DNA of 64,000 nt from Escherichia marmotae (GTDB taxonomy: Bacteria > Pseudomonadota > Gammaproteobacteria > Enterobacterales > Enterobacteriaceae): assembly GCF_002900365.1 (NCBI RefSeq), contig NZ_CP025979.1:2480001-2544000 (forward strand), written 5' to 3'. The translations under genes were made by a program, and so were the position numbers. Positions 9,007 through 18,474 of the stretch are shown here, in pieces (positions within the stretch are counted from its first letter, which is position 1; every line of letters starts with the position of its first letter). The notes beneath the pieces were generated by a model that made no database searches, was not told the DNA's origin, and saw only the letters and a program-made list of their open reading frames with translations.

Positions 9007-9402
9007 TTAACGACGCATACTCTTTGATAACATCATCTGCCACTTCTGCTCGCGGTTAAGCTCCGTGAGCGGAACGGTCGGAATACGCGGCGTCTTTCTT
9101 ACGCCGACTAATTTTTCCCGGCTATTATTCCGCAGACGCGCATAAATTTGTGCATCAATCTCAACCACTTTTACTAACCGCTGACACTGACATCCCCGCC
9201 CTTCCAGCTTATTAGGGATCATCTTAACTTCGCAGCTTATTTCTGCGACCTCCGACAGAATATAAGTCAGGGTATTAATCGCCTTGCTGTGTTCAATATC
9301 GAAATGAATAGAGATCTCTCTTGCCGTCACCCACCGGTTTTCAACCATCATCCATTCGGCAATTAACAAATAGAGTGGTTTTTCAACATATCCTTCACAC
9401 AT
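9007..9402 (-). CDS. caiF: Transcriptional activator CaiF
   Basis: A 131-residue DNA-binding activator of the cai and fix operons, induced by carnitine under anaerobiosis. The N-terminal part (EKPLYLLIAEWM..ISIHFDI) looks like a winged-helix domain, and a cysteine pair CQC lies near residue 70. The reading frame stays open for 22 codons upstream, but MCEGYVEKPL at 9402 gives the known length. It has several substitutions compared with the K-12 protein as I recall it. It lies convergent to caiE. Its likely target half-sites are the five repeats at 530-656. Confidence 0.94.
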   Translation of the reverse strand: MCEGYVEKPLYLLIAEWMMVENRWVTAREISIHFDIEHSKAINTLTYILSEVAEISCEVKMIPNKLEGRGCQCQRLVKVVEIDAQIYARLRNNSREKLVGVRKTPRIPTVPLTELNREQKWQMMLSKSMRR

Positions 9403-9580
9403 ACAAACTCCAGTTTCACAAATTAAAAATCTGGCTATGACTCGTTTTAAGCAATTAAACAAGGCCATATTAAAATTGTAGTTATATCGATAATATGCAA
9501 CTTCACTGTTGATAAGTGTGAGCTAAATCCTGCTTACATCATCAAAAATATAGATTTCAGGAAAGATTTTCCTTATTGGT

Positions 9581-9609
9581 AAAAAAAACGGTTCTCATCA
9601 GAGAACCGT
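9581..9609 (-). terminator. Intrinsic terminator after carB
   Basis: Reading leftward, ACGGTTCTC/GAGAACCGT form a 9-bp stem with a 4-base loop, followed by a run of eight T. It lies 50 bp after the carB stop and before caiF. Confidence 0.93.
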
Positions 9610-9661
9610 ATTAGATATTTGATCAAAATGGCGGATAAAACATATCCTCCATGACACTCCA

Positions 9662-12600
9662 TTATTTGATCTGCGCGTGCATTTCCTGTACCGAAATCAC
9701 TTTTTCGGTCGCATCGGCATTCAGCGCCATTGCGGTAGCGAAACCGCCATTCAGGGTGGTGTCGTAATGCACTTTATATTGCAGCGCACTGCGACGAATC
9801 ACGCGGGAGTCTTCAATCGCGCGACGGCCTGAAGTGGTGTTGATGATATAGGTATATTCGCCATTCTTAATACGATTCTGAATGTGCGGACGACCTTCAT
9901 GCACCTTGTTAACCAGACGCGGGTTGATGCCCGCTTCACCCAGCACAATCGCTGTACCGTGGGTTGCATCCAGCTCGAAGCCCTGCTTCAGCAGTTTTGC
10001 TGCCAGGTCCACTACACGCTCTTTGTCGCCTTCGCGCACGGAGAGCAGCGCACGGCCCTGTTTCTTCATCGTGGAGTTGCTGCCCAACTGTGCTTTAGCA
10101 AACGCTTCAGCGAAGGTGCGACCAACACCCATCACTTCCCCGGTAGAGCGCATTTCTGGCCCTAACAGCGGGTCAACGCCCGGGAATTTGTTGAACGGCA
10201 GTACCACTTCTTTCACCGAGTAGTACGGCGGGATAACTTCTTTAGTCACGCCCTGCTCAGCCAGCGATTTACCTGCCATCACGCGTGCCGCCACTTTCGC
10301 CAACGGAACACCGGTGGCTTTGGAGACGAACGGAACGGTACGCGCCGCACGCGGGTTAACTTCAATCAGGTAGACTTCGTTGTTTTTCACTGCAAACTGC
10401 ACGTTCATCAGGCCGCGCACCTGCAATTCGAAGGCCAGTTTCTGCACCTGCTGGCGCATTACATCCTGAATTTCCTGACTTAACGTGTATGCAGGCAGAG
10501 AACACGCTGAGTCACCAGAGTGCACACCAGCCTGCTCAATATGTTCCATAATGCCGCCAATCAGCACCATTTCGCCGTCGCAGATAGCGTCCACATCGAC
10601 TTCTACCGCATCATCGAGGAAGTGATCCAGCAGCACGGGGGCATCATTGGACACGCTCACCGCGGTCTGGAAGTAACGACGCAGGTCGGCTTCGTCGTAG
10701 ACGATCTCCATCGCCCGACCGCCAAGAACATAAGACGGACGCACCACCAGCGGGTAACCAATCTCTTTCGCCTTCTCAACTGCCATCTCAATAGCAGTAA
10801 CGGTGGCGTTCGCCGGTTGCTTCAGTTTCAGACGGTCAACCGCGTGCTGGAAGCGTTCACGGTCTTCCGCACGGTCGATGGCATCCGGACTGGTGCCAAT
10901 AACCGGTACACCAGCGGCTTCCAGCGCGCGCGCCAGTTTCAGCGGAGTCTGACCGCCGTACTGGACGATAACGCCTTTCGGTTTCTCGATGCGCACAATT
11001 TCCAGCACATCTTCCAGGGTTACCGGCTCAAAATAGAGACGGTCGGAAGTGTCGTAGTCGGTGGAGACGGTTTCCGGGTTACAGTTAACCATAATGGTCT
11101 CAAAACCGTCTTCGCGTAGCGCCAGCGAGGCGTGTACGCAGCAGTAGTCAAACTCGATACCCTGGCCGATACGGTTCGGGCCGCCGCCGAGCACCATGAT
11201 TTTGTCACGCGTGGACGGATTCGCTTCGCACTCATCTTCATAGGTGGAGTACATGTACGCAGTGTCAGTCGCAAATTCTGCGGCACAGGTATCAACGCGT
11301 TTGTAGACCGGGTGCAGGTTGTACTGGTCGCGCAGTTTGCGGATTTCCGCTTCGCGCACACCTGCCAGTTTAGCCAGACGCGCATCGGCAAAACCTTTGC
11401 GTTTCAACTGGCGCAGGAAGTCAGCGTTCAGGCCAGTGATACCCACTTCTGCCACTTTCTCTTCCAGACGCACCAGCTCTTCAATTTGTACCAGGAACCA
11501 GCGGTCAATGTTGGTCAGGTTAAAGACGCCGTCTACAGACAGGCCCGCACGGAAGGCATCTGCGATGTACCAGATACGCTCTGCGCCTGCATCTTTCAGT
11601 TCACGGCGGATTTTAGTCAGGGCTTCCGGATCATCGAGGCTCACTTTCGGATCGAAACCGGTCGCGCCCACTTCCAGGCCGCGCAGGGCTTTTTGCAGCG
11701 ATTCCTGCTGCGTGCGACCAATCGCCATCACTTCACCAACCGATTTCATCTGGGTGGTCAGACGGTCGTTAGCCCCGGCAAATTTCTCGAAGTTAAAGCG
11801 AGGAATTTTGGTGACCACGTAGTCAATGGACGGCTCGAAAGAGGCCGGAGTACGACCGCCGGTGATGTCGTTCATCAGTTCGTCGAGGGTGTAACCGACC
11901 GCCAGTTTCGCCGCCACTTTGGCAATCGGGAAGCCAGTGGCTTTCGACGCCAGCGCCGAAGAGCGGGATACACGCGGGTTCATTTCGATAACAATCAGAC
12001 GACCGTTTTTCGGGTTAACCGCAAACTGGACGTTGGAACCGCCCGTTTCAACACCGATTTCACGCAGTACCGCCATCGAGGCGTTACGCATGATTTGATA
12101 TTCTTTGTCGGTCAGCGTCTGGGCTGGCGCTACGGTAATGGAGTCACCGGTGTGGATGCCCATCGCATCGAAGTTTTCGATAGAGCAGACGATGATGCAG
12201 TTGTCGTTTTTATCACGCACCACTTCCATCTCGTACTCTTTCCAGCCAATCAGCGACTCGTCAATCAGCAGCTCTTTGGTTGGGGAGAGATCCAGACCGC
12301 GAGCGCAAATTTCTTCAAACTCTTCGCGGTTATAAGCGATACCGCCACCACTACCGCCCATAGTGAAGCTGGGGCGAATGATGCACGGGAAGCCCACGTC
12401 AGCAGCAACCGCCAGTGCTTCTTCCATTGAGTGCGCGATACCGGAACGCGCGGTTTCCAGACCGATTTTCTTCATCGCCACGTCGAAACGGCGACGGTCT
12501 TCTGCTTTATCAATCGCGTCGGCGGTGGCACCAATCATGGTTACGCCGAACTCTTCCAGTACGCCCTGGCGCTCCAGTTCCAGTGCACAGTTCAGCGCTG

Positions 12601-12880
12601 TCTGGCCGCCCATCGTTGGCAGAACTGCATCCGGGCGCTCTTTTTCGATAATTTTGCGTACTACTTCCCAGTGAATCGGCTCAATGTAGGTCGCATCGGC
12701 CATTTCCGGATCGGTCATAATGGTCGCCGGGTTGGAGTTCACCAGAATGACGCGGTAACCCTCTTCACGCAGGGCTTTACATGCTTGCGCGCCAGAGTAG
12801 TCAAACTCACACGCCTGGCCGATAACAATCGGGCCAGCACCCAGAATCAGGATACTTTTTATATCTGTACGTTTTGGCAT
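9662..12880 (-). CDS. carB: Carbamoyl-phosphate synthase large subunit CarB
   Basis: A 1072-residue subunit that makes carbamoyl phosphate from bicarbonate, ammonia (from CarA) and two ATP, feeding arginine and pyrimidine synthesis. Two homologous ATP-grasp halves are visible: motifs such as LILGAGPIVIGQACEFDYSG and VLGGGPNRIGQGIEFDYC open each half, and RPSFTMGGSGGG and RPSYVLGGRAM are the two glycine-rich loops. The C-terminal ornithine/UMP/IMP allosteric domain is complete. It is one residue shorter than the K-12 protein as I recall it, because of a change at NPSTRDKIMV just before the second half. It follows carA after 17 bp. Confidence 0.98.
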   Translation of the reverse strand: MPKRTDIKSILILGAGPIVIGQACEFDYSGAQACKALREEGYRVILVNSNPATIMTDPEMADATYIEPIHWEVVRKIIEKERPDAVLPTMGGQTALNCALELERQGVLEEFGVTMIGATADAIDKAEDRRRFDVAMKKIGLETARSGIAHSMEEALAVAADVGFPCIIRPSFTMGGSGGGIAYNREEFEEICARGLDLSPTKELLIDESLIGWKEYEMEVVRDKNDNCIIVCSIENFDAMGIHTGDSITVAPAQTLTDKEYQIMRNASMAVLREIGVETGGSNVQFAVNPKNGRLIVIEMNPRVSRSSALASKATGFPIAKVAAKLAVGYTLDELMNDITGGRTPASFEPSIDYVVTKIPRFNFEKFAGANDRLTTQMKSVGEVMAIGRTQQESLQKALRGLEVGATGFDPKVSLDDPEALTKIRRELKDAGAERIWYIADAFRAGLSVDGVFNLTNIDRWFLVQIEELVRLEEKVAEVGITGLNADFLRQLKRKGFADARLAKLAGVREAEIRKLRDQYNLHPVYKRVDTCAAEFATDTAYMYSTYEDECEANPSTRDKIMVLGGGPNRIGQGIEFDYCCVHASLALREDGFETIMVNCNPETVSTDYDTSDRLYFEPVTLEDVLEIVRIEKPKGVIVQYGGQTPLKLARALEAAGVPVIGTSPDAIDRAEDRERFQHAVDRLKLKQPANATVTAIEMAVEKAKEIGYPLVVRPSYVLGGRAMEIVYDEADLRRYFQTAVSVSNDAPVLLDHFLDDAVEVDVDAICDGEMVLIGGIMEHIEQAGVHSGDSACSLPAYTLSQEIQDVMRQQVQKLAFELQVRGLMNVQFAVKNNEVYLIEVNPRAARTVPFVSKATGVPLAKVAARVMAGKSLAEQGVTKEVIPPYYSVKEVVLPFNKFPGVDPLLGPEMRSTGEVMGVGRTFAEAFAKAQLGSNSTMKKQGRALLSVREGDKERVVDLAAKLLKQGFELDATHGTAIVLGEAGINPRLVNKVHEGRPHIQNRIKNGEYTYIINTTSGRRAIEDSRVIRRSALQYKVHYDTTLNGGFATAMALNADATEKVISVQEMHAQIK

Positions 12881-12897
12881 GGCTCTTTTACTCCTGA

Positions 12898-14046
12898 TTA
12901 CTTAGCGGTTTTACGGTACTGCTCAATTAACTCGATAAAGTGGTCGAACAACATAGCTGCGTCGTGCGGCCCCGGGCTGGCTTCAGGGTGCCCCTGGAAG
13001 CTGAATGCCGGTTTATCGGTGCGATGAATGCCCTGTAACGTACCGTCGAACAGGGATTTATGCGTCACGCGCAGATTTGCAGGTAATGTTGCTTCGTCCA
13101 CCGCAAAACCGTGGTTCTGGGCGGTAATCATCACCACATTTTTCTCAATATCTTTAACCGGATGGTTGCCGCCATGATGACCAAATTTCATTTTGACCGT
13201 CTTCGCGCCACTGGCCAGCGCCAGCAACTGATGACCGAGGCAGATGCCAAATACCGGGATGTCAGTTTCGAGGAATTTCTGGATGGCGGTAATCGCGTAA
13301 TCGCATGGAGCCGGGTCGCCAGGACCGTTCGAGAGGAAGATGCCGTCCGGATTCATTTTCAGCACGTCTTCAGCAGACGTTTGCGCCGGAACGATAGTCA
13401 GGCGGCAGCCTCTGTCCACCAGCATCCGCAGGATGTTGCGCTTAGCACCGAAATCGTAGGCCACCACATGGAACGGCAGCTCGTCTTCTTTTTTCGCTTC
13501 CGGCAGGCCGCCAGCCAGCGTCCAGCTCCCTTGTGTCCAGCTATAGGCTTCAGCAGTAGTCACTTCTTTTGCCAGATCCATGCCGTTCAGCCCAGGGAAC
13601 GCGCGGGCTTTTTCTAACGCCAGCGCCGCATCCGGGTTATCGCCCGCGATGATGCAACCATTCTGTGCGCCTTTCTCACGCAGTAAACGCGTCAACTTAC
13701 GGGTATCGATATCGGCAATCGCCACAATGTTATGGCGTTTCAGGTAAGAAGAGAGGTCTTCGGTATTACGAAAGTTGCTGGCAATCAGCGGCAGATCGCG
13801 AATCACCAGACCTTGTGCATGTACCTGGGAGGATTCTTCATCGGCGTCATTAGTGCCGACATTACCAATATGGGGATAAGTAAGAGTAACGATTTGGCGA
13901 GAATAGGAAGGATCAGTGAGGATTTCTTGATAACCGGTCATTGAAGTATTGAAAACGACTTCCCCAACCGCCGAACCTGTTGCCCCTATGGCCCGACCGT
14001 GAAACTGGGTTCCGTCTTCCAGAACCAATAGCGCTGACTTAATCAA
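12898..14046 (-). CDS. carA: Carbamoyl-phosphate synthase small subunit CarA
   Basis: A 382-residue glutamine amidotransferase subunit that hydrolyses glutamine and channels ammonia to CarB. The class I amidotransferase nucleophile motif GICLGHQLLA and the catalytic His/Glu segment SFQGHPEASPGPHD are present. The frame is open upstream, but TTG at 14046 (LIKSALLVLED) is the recognised start and gives the standard length, placing the two arginine boxes just upstream. It forms an operon with carB. Confidence 0.97.
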   Translation of the reverse strand: MIKSALLVLEDGTQFHGRAIGATGSAVGEVVFNTSMTGYQEILTDPSYSRQIVTLTYPHIGNVGTNDADEESSQVHAQGLVIRDLPLIASNFRNTEDLSSYLKRHNIVAIADIDTRKLTRLLREKGAQNGCIIAGDNPDAALALEKARAFPGLNGMDLAKEVTTAEAYSWTQGSWTLAGGLPEAKKEDELPFHVVAYDFGAKRNILRMLVDRGCRLTIVPAQTSAEDVLKMNPDGIFLSNGPGDPAPCDYAITAIQKFLETDIPVFGICLGHQLLALASGAKTVKMKFGHHGGNHPVKDIEKNVVMITAQNHGFAVDEATLPANLRVTHKSLFDGTLQGIHRTDKPAFSFQGHPEASPGPHDAAMLFDHFIELIEQYRKTAK

Positions 14047-14420
14047 AACACCCTCCAGAGAATATTCACTCACTTTATTTGCATATTAATTAACAATGAT
14101 GACATGAATCAATGCAAATCTGCTTACCGACGAATTTCTGGCAAACGGCGGCATTCTGGAGATATGGAAGCTAAAAGTCAACTCAATCGCGGTATTTATT
14201 ATATGATTTTATGCATCACACATATTTTGATGGCATTAAGCGGCAAAAATATCATCTAACATAGTCTGGAAAACGCTTGCGCAGAGAGAAGAATGTATAA
14301 AACCAATTTCGTCAGATAAAAAGCGGACCAAACGGTCAAAATTTACATTAAAACAACAAAAATCATCAACAAAACATGATATTTTTAGCAACTCACACAA
14401 ATTAACAATAAGAACAATCA
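14047..14420 (-). promoter_or_regulatory. carAB control region with arginine boxes
   Basis: This stretch between dapB and carA has no convincing gene. Immediately upstream of carA, at about 14077-14120, are two adjacent AT-rich imperfect palindromes (TTGCATTGATTCATG and TTAATTAATATGCAA on the coding strand). They match the ArgR boxes known to overlap carAB promoter P2. The region further upstream corresponds to pyrimidine-responsive promoter P1 with its IHF, PepA and PurR sites in E. coli; those sites are assigned by position, not by a motif I could verify. Confidence 0.75.
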
Positions 14421-14423
14421 AAA

Positions 14424-14452
14424 CAAAAGGGCTAAAATTTAAAGCCCTTTAT
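14424..14452 (-). terminator. Probable dapB terminator
   Basis: AAAGGGCT (14426-14433) pairs with AGCCCTTT (14443-14450). Reading leftward, a T-rich tract follows. It lies about 50 bp after the dapB stop. Confidence 0.75.
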
Positions 14453-14502
14453 AATTATAAAGTTAGATGTGTTATTTTTGCATCAACTCTAATGTTTTGT
14501 TG

Positions 14503-15324
14503 TTATAACGCATTGAGATTAAGCACATCTCGCATGTCAAAAAGCCCACTTTCTTTGCCATTCAGCCACAAAGCCGATCTTACCGCGCCGTTAGCAAAGG
14601 TCATGCGGCTGGAAGCCTTATGCGTAATCTCCAGACGTTCGCCAATATCGGCAAACATGGCGGTATGTTCGCCAACGATGTCGCCGGCACGGACGGTGGC
14701 AAAACCAATGGTGCCTGGCACTCGTTCACCGGTATGACCTTCACGGCTGTAAACTGCGCAATCTTTCAGATCTTTGTTCAGTGCATGGGCAATCGCCTCT
14801 CCCATCGCCAGCGCAGTGCCCGACGGCGCATCCACTTTATGCCTGTGATGTGCTTCAATAATCTCGATATCCGTGTAGTCACCCATTACCTGAGCGGCTT
14901 TCTCCAGCAGCTTAAGCATCACATTAACGCCGACACTAAAGTTGGCGGCAAAGACAATCGCAATATCCCCGGCGGCATCACGAATCGCCTGCTTGCCTGC
15001 GTCATCAAAACCCGTCGTGCCAATCACCATCCCTTTGCCATGCTGGCGACAAAATGCCAGATGGTTCAGCGTGCCTTCCGGACGGGTAAAATCAATAAAC
15101 ACATCAAAATCATCTTTTACCGCATCCAGGCTGCTTTGTACGGTAACGCCGGTTTTTCCGGCTCCAGCCAGTTCACCGGCGTCACTGCCCAGTAAAGAAG
15201 ATCCTTCACGCTCCAGCGCCGCGCCAAGCTGCACGCCCTCTAACGCCAGCGCCGCCTGAATCAACTGGCGGCCCATACGCCCACCGGCTCCCGCGATGGC
15301 AACGCGGATGTTTGCATCATGCAT
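14503..15324 (-). CDS. dapB: 4-hydroxy-tetrahydrodipicolinate reductase DapB
   Basis: A 273-residue NAD(P)H-dependent reductase in the diaminopimelate/lysine pathway. The N-terminal nucleotide-binding motif VAIAGAGGRMGRQL, the segment FIDFTRPEGT, the catalytic EAHHRHKVDAPSGTA and the substrate loop are all present. Length and start (MHDANIRVAI) match the family. It is transcribed alone, leftward, with a terminator before carAB. The 166-bp gap upstream (15325-15490) should hold its promoter; I see no other feature there. Confidence 0.97.
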   Translation of the reverse strand: MHDANIRVAIAGAGGRMGRQLIQAALALEGVQLGAALEREGSSLLGSDAGELAGAGKTGVTVQSSLDAVKDDFDVFIDFTRPEGTLNHLAFCRQHGKGMVIGTTGFDDAGKQAIRDAAGDIAIVFAANFSVGVNVMLKLLEKAAQVMGDYTDIEIIEAHHRHKVDAPSGTALAMGEAIAHALNKDLKDCAVYSREGHTGERVPGTIGFATVRAGDIVGEHTAMFADIGERLEITHKASSRMTFANGAVRSALWLNGKESGLFDMRDVLNLNAL

Positions 15325-15490
15325 AGCTATTCTCTTTTGTTAATTTGCATAGACCGTTTTCAGAGTAACCAGCGCATCGCTACGCCGCCAGCCAAAAACG
15401 CCGATAATTAGAAATTAATGATAAACAGGGAGGGATATCAGTGAAAGGCATGAGTCAGTAAATGACTACATGCCGATAATATGTGACAGG

Positions 15491-16405
15491 TTATGGTGCC
15501 AGGGTCAGCACCTCAGCCACCCACTGTTGGAAACCTTTCATATCCAGATCCAGCGCCACCTGTACATTGGCAGGTTTACCCAGGCAACCGTCAATATCAA
15601 CGACCGTAGTGCCCGAAGTAAATTCCCCCTGAGTTTCCACCGCCACAAAACAGGGTTTGAGGGTGAACAAATCCGGACGCACCAGCCAGGCGATAGCGCA
15701 GAGATCGTGCATACGCAGACCACTTTGCATACTGCCGCTGCGATAGTGGCTAAACAGGGCGTGAAGCATTTTCCCGGTACGATTCAACTCCGGCAACGTG
15801 GCGAGATAGTCTGGGGTTAATATCGCCTGATTGGTGACATCCAGACCACACATGACAATTTCAATGTCACTACGGAAGACACATGCCGCTGCTTCCGGAT
15901 CGGCTGCGATATTAAACTCGGCGTTTGGCGTACAGTTGCCGCGTCCGGCGGAACCGCCCATGATCACCAGACGGCGAATATGCGGTTTGCATTCCGGGCA
16001 TTGTGAAAGTAACAGCGCGATATTGGTCAACGGGCCGATAGCCACCAGAGTAACGGGTTCTGGCGCACGTATCAGAGCATCACGAATAGCCAGAAATGCC
16101 GGTTTATCCAGCGGGCTTCTGTTGTGTTCAACAAAGTCGTAGCCAGCCATTCCCGATTCGCCGTGCACAGATGCCGCATTACGCGGCGCGCGTACCAGCG
16201 GTACAGCAGCGCCCTGGGCGAGCGGAATATCCACATTCCAGAAATGCAGCAGTTGCAGGGCGTTACGCGTGGTTTTCTCAACTGAGACATTACCCGCAAC
16301 GGTGGTCATCAGTTGCAGGTCGAGTTCGGGAGCAAAAATCGCGGCGGCAATGGCAACGGCATCATCGATGCCGGGATCAGTATCGAGGAAAATAGGTAAT
16401 CGCAT
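15491..16405 (-). CDS. rihC: Non-specific ribonucleoside hydrolase RihC
   Basis: A 304-residue nucleoside hydrolase that cleaves purine and pyrimidine ribonucleosides to base plus ribose. The calcium-binding N-terminal signature FLDTDPGIDDAVAI is present. The second metal and substrate motif VIMGGSAGRGNCTPNAEFN and the C-terminal GLRMHDLCAIAW are also there. It lies after ispH with a hairpin terminator between them, so it may be read partly independently of the ileS operon. Confidence 0.95.
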   Translation of the reverse strand: MRLPIFLDTDPGIDDAVAIAAAIFAPELDLQLMTTVAGNVSVEKTTRNALQLLHFWNVDIPLAQGAAVPLVRAPRNAASVHGESGMAGYDFVEHNRSPLDKPAFLAIRDALIRAPEPVTLVAIGPLTNIALLLSQCPECKPHIRRLVIMGGSAGRGNCTPNAEFNIAADPEAAACVFRSDIEIVMCGLDVTNQAILTPDYLATLPELNRTGKMLHALFSHYRSGSMQSGLRMHDLCAIAWLVRPDLFTLKPCFVAVETQGEFTSGTTVVDIDGCLGKPANVQVALDLDMKGFQQWVAEVLTLAP

Positions 16406-16418
16406 GTTTTCTCCATAA

Positions 16419-16447
16419 AAAATGCCGGTAACAAGACCGGCATTTTC
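16419..16447 (-). terminator. Intrinsic terminator between ispH and rihC
   Basis: AATGCCGGT (16421-16429) and ACCGGCATT form a strong stem with a short loop; reading leftward it is followed by a T-run. It would end the ribF/ileS-lspA-fkpB-ispH transcript. Confidence 0.88.
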
Positions 16448-16470
16448 GCATAACTTAGGCTGCTAATGAC

Positions 16471-17421
16471 TTAATCAACTTTACGAATATCCACACGCAA
16501 CTCTTTCGGCACTTCGAAAACAATGTTTTCTTCGCGGCCTTCCAGCGGAATGGCTTCGCCGCCGCCAAGCTGCTGTAAACGTGCAACCACATTCTGCACC
16601 AAAATATCCGGAGCCGATGCCCCCGCAGTCACGCCGACACATTTAACGTCTTTCACCCACTCTTCCTGGATATCTGTCGCATCATCAATCAAAAACGCGC
16701 GTTTGCCCATACGCTGTGCCAGTTCCGCCAGACGATTGGAGTTGGATGAGTTTTTCGAACCAACGACCAGTACCACTTCCGCCTGCTCTGCCAGAGCGCG
16801 TACCGCTTCCTGGCGGTTGGTGGTGGCGTAACAGATGTCATCTTTGCGCGGCCCGACAATCTTCGGAAAACGTTTACGCAGCGCATCGATAACATCCGAA
16901 GTGTCATCCACCGACAGCGTGGTCTGGGTCATAAAGGAGAGTTTATCTTCGTTTTTGACCGTCAGTTTCCACACGTCGTCCGGTGACTCGACCAGATACA
17001 TTCCCCCTTCCGGGTTACTGTACTGCCCCATCGTACCTTCCACTTCCGGGTGCCCGGCATGGCCAATGAGAATAGATTCTTCGCCACGACGGCTGGCGCG
17101 GGCGACTTCCATATGCACTTTGGTCACCAGCGGACAAGTTGCGTCGAATACCGTCAGATCGCGGCTTTTCGCTTCGTTGCGTACAGCCTGGGAAACACCG
17201 TGCGCGGAGAAAATCAGGATTGCGCCATCCGGCACTTCGCTGATCTGCTCAATAAAGATAGCGCCACGCTCGCGCAGGCTATCGACCACGTAGCGGTTAT
17301 GCACCACTTCGTGGCGGACATAAATCGGTGCGCCGTAAATGGCCAGCGCGTTTTCAACAATGCTGATAGCGCGGTCTACCCCGGCACAAAAACCACGTGG
17401 GTTGGCCAACAGGATCTGCAT
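16471..17421 (-). CDS. ispH: 4-hydroxy-3-methylbut-2-enyl diphosphate reductase IspH
   Basis: A 316-residue iron-sulfur enzyme, last step of the MEP pathway, making IPP and DMAPP. The three cluster cysteines are visible in ANPRGFCAGVDRA (Cys12), FDATCPLVTKVH and DDICYATTNRQ. Conserved HEVVHN and FSAHGVS segments carry the active-site histidines, and NSSNSNRL is the substrate loop. The open frame extends upstream into fkpB, but MQILLANPRG at 17421 is the right start, one base after the fkpB stop, so the two are translationally coupled. Confidence 0.97.
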   Translation of the reverse strand: MQILLANPRGFCAGVDRAISIVENALAIYGAPIYVRHEVVHNRYVVDSLRERGAIFIEQISEVPDGAILIFSAHGVSQAVRNEAKSRDLTVFDATCPLVTKVHMEVARASRRGEESILIGHAGHPEVEGTMGQYSNPEGGMYLVESPDDVWKLTVKNEDKLSFMTQTTLSVDDTSDVIDALRKRFPKIVGPRKDDICYATTNRQEAVRALAEQAEVVLVVGSKNSSNSNRLAELAQRMGKRAFLIDDATDIQEEWVKDVKCVGVTAGASAPDILVQNVVARLQQLGGGEAIPLEGREENIVFEVPKELRVDIRKVD

Positions 17422-17422
17422 G

Positions 17423-17872
17423 TTACGCCTCCAGTGCCGGATCGATTTCCAGCACTTCAATATCAAAATGAACGGTCTGCCCGGCCAGCGGATGGTTGAA
17501 ATCAACGGTAATAGAGTCGCCGTTAATCTCGCGGATCACGCCAGGCATCTCACTGCCATCCATTGCGGTAAAAAGCATTATTGCGCCAATTTCTGGCTCG
17601 CCTGCATCCATAAACTCACGGCGGGAGAAGTACTGAATCAGGTCCGGTGACGGTACGCCAAACGCCGCATCAGGCTCCAGCGAGAAGGTGGTTTTATCGC
17701 CCACTTTCAGCCCCAGCAGGTGTTGCTCCAGCCCTTCGGAAAGAGAAGCGTCGCCAAGGCGGAACAGCGCCGGTTTACCGTTGTTGCGGGTAGACTCAGC
17801 GGTGGTGCCATCGTCGAGTTTTAGCGTGAAGTGCACCAGGACGGCGCTATTGCTCTGTACAGATTCAGACAT
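17423..17872 (-). CDS. fkpB: FKBP-type peptidyl-prolyl isomerase FkpB
   Basis: A 149-residue SlpA/SlyD-like prolyl isomerase. The N-terminal FKBP half ([32 protein letters not shown]) is followed by the insert-in-flap region and the closing [19 protein letters not shown]. From memory the protein is unchanged from K-12. The start MSESVQ at 17872 lies inside a longer open frame that runs into a REP element. It sits between lspA and ispH in a leftward operon. Confidence 0.95.
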
Positions 17873-17900
17873 GCAGGTTTGCTCTTGTATTTTGAGGATG

Positions 17901-17972
17901 TTTGCCGGATGCGGCCTACGATTTCGCAGCAATCTGTAGGCCGGATAAGATGCGTCAGCATCGCATCCGGCA
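17901..17972. repeat. REP elements between lspA and fkpB
   Basis: A partial REP (TTGCCGGATGCGGCC) and a complete one (GTAGGCCGGATAAG..GCATCCGGCAG) lie in the gap inside the operon. Confidence 0.9.
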
Positions 17973-17979
17973 GGGTTTA

Positions 17980-18474
17980 TTATTGTTTTTTCGCTTTCGA
18001 AGGCAAAAAACCTTCCAGCACAATCAGTGCCGCACCGACACAGATGGCAGTATCAGCGAGGTTGAAGGTGGCGAACTGCCAGTCGCCAACGTAGAAGTCG
18101 ATCATATCGACCACAAAGCCGTGCCACAGGCGGTCGAACAGGTTGCCCAGCGCACCGCCAATAATCAGCGCGTAAGCAATGTTGTTCAGTTTCTGCGTGG
18201 CCTTCGAGCGATACATCATCACCGTCAGGATCACGCTAATACCAATTGCAATACCGGCAAAGAACCAACGCTGCCAGCCGCCGCTATCGGCAAGGAAACT
18301 AAACGCCGCGCCATAGTTACGCGCATAATGCAGATTAAGCGACGGGAACAGCGGAACCGTATCCCCCAGAGCAAAATTCTGGAGGATAAGGTATTTGCTG
18401 CCCAGATCGATAATCAGCACGACTACTACCAGCCACAGCCAGCGTAGCCCTGTTGAACAGATCGATTGACTCAT
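17980..18474 (-). CDS. lspA: Lipoprotein signal peptidase LspA (signal peptidase II)
   Basis: A 164-residue inner-membrane aspartyl protease that removes signal peptides from diacylated prolipoproteins. Four hydrophobic segments are visible. The catalytic motifs are GNLFDR (Asp114) and FNLADTAI (Asp141). The start codon overlaps the ileS stop by one base, so the two genes are coupled. The protein ends with a lysine-rich tail (PSKAKKQ). It is the classic target of globomycin. Confidence 0.97.

Noticed and set aside
9403..9468. Longer caiF with 22 extra N-terminal residues
   Set aside because: The start at 9402 matches the known CaiF length; the extension covers the promoter region.
11132..12430. 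432-residue open frame antisense to carB
   Set aside because: Shadow of the highly expressed carB gene; no start signal and unnatural composition.
14236..14421. 61-residue frame in the dapB-carA gap
   Set aside because: Lies in the AT-rich carAB control region, has no ribosome-binding site and no recognisable similarity.
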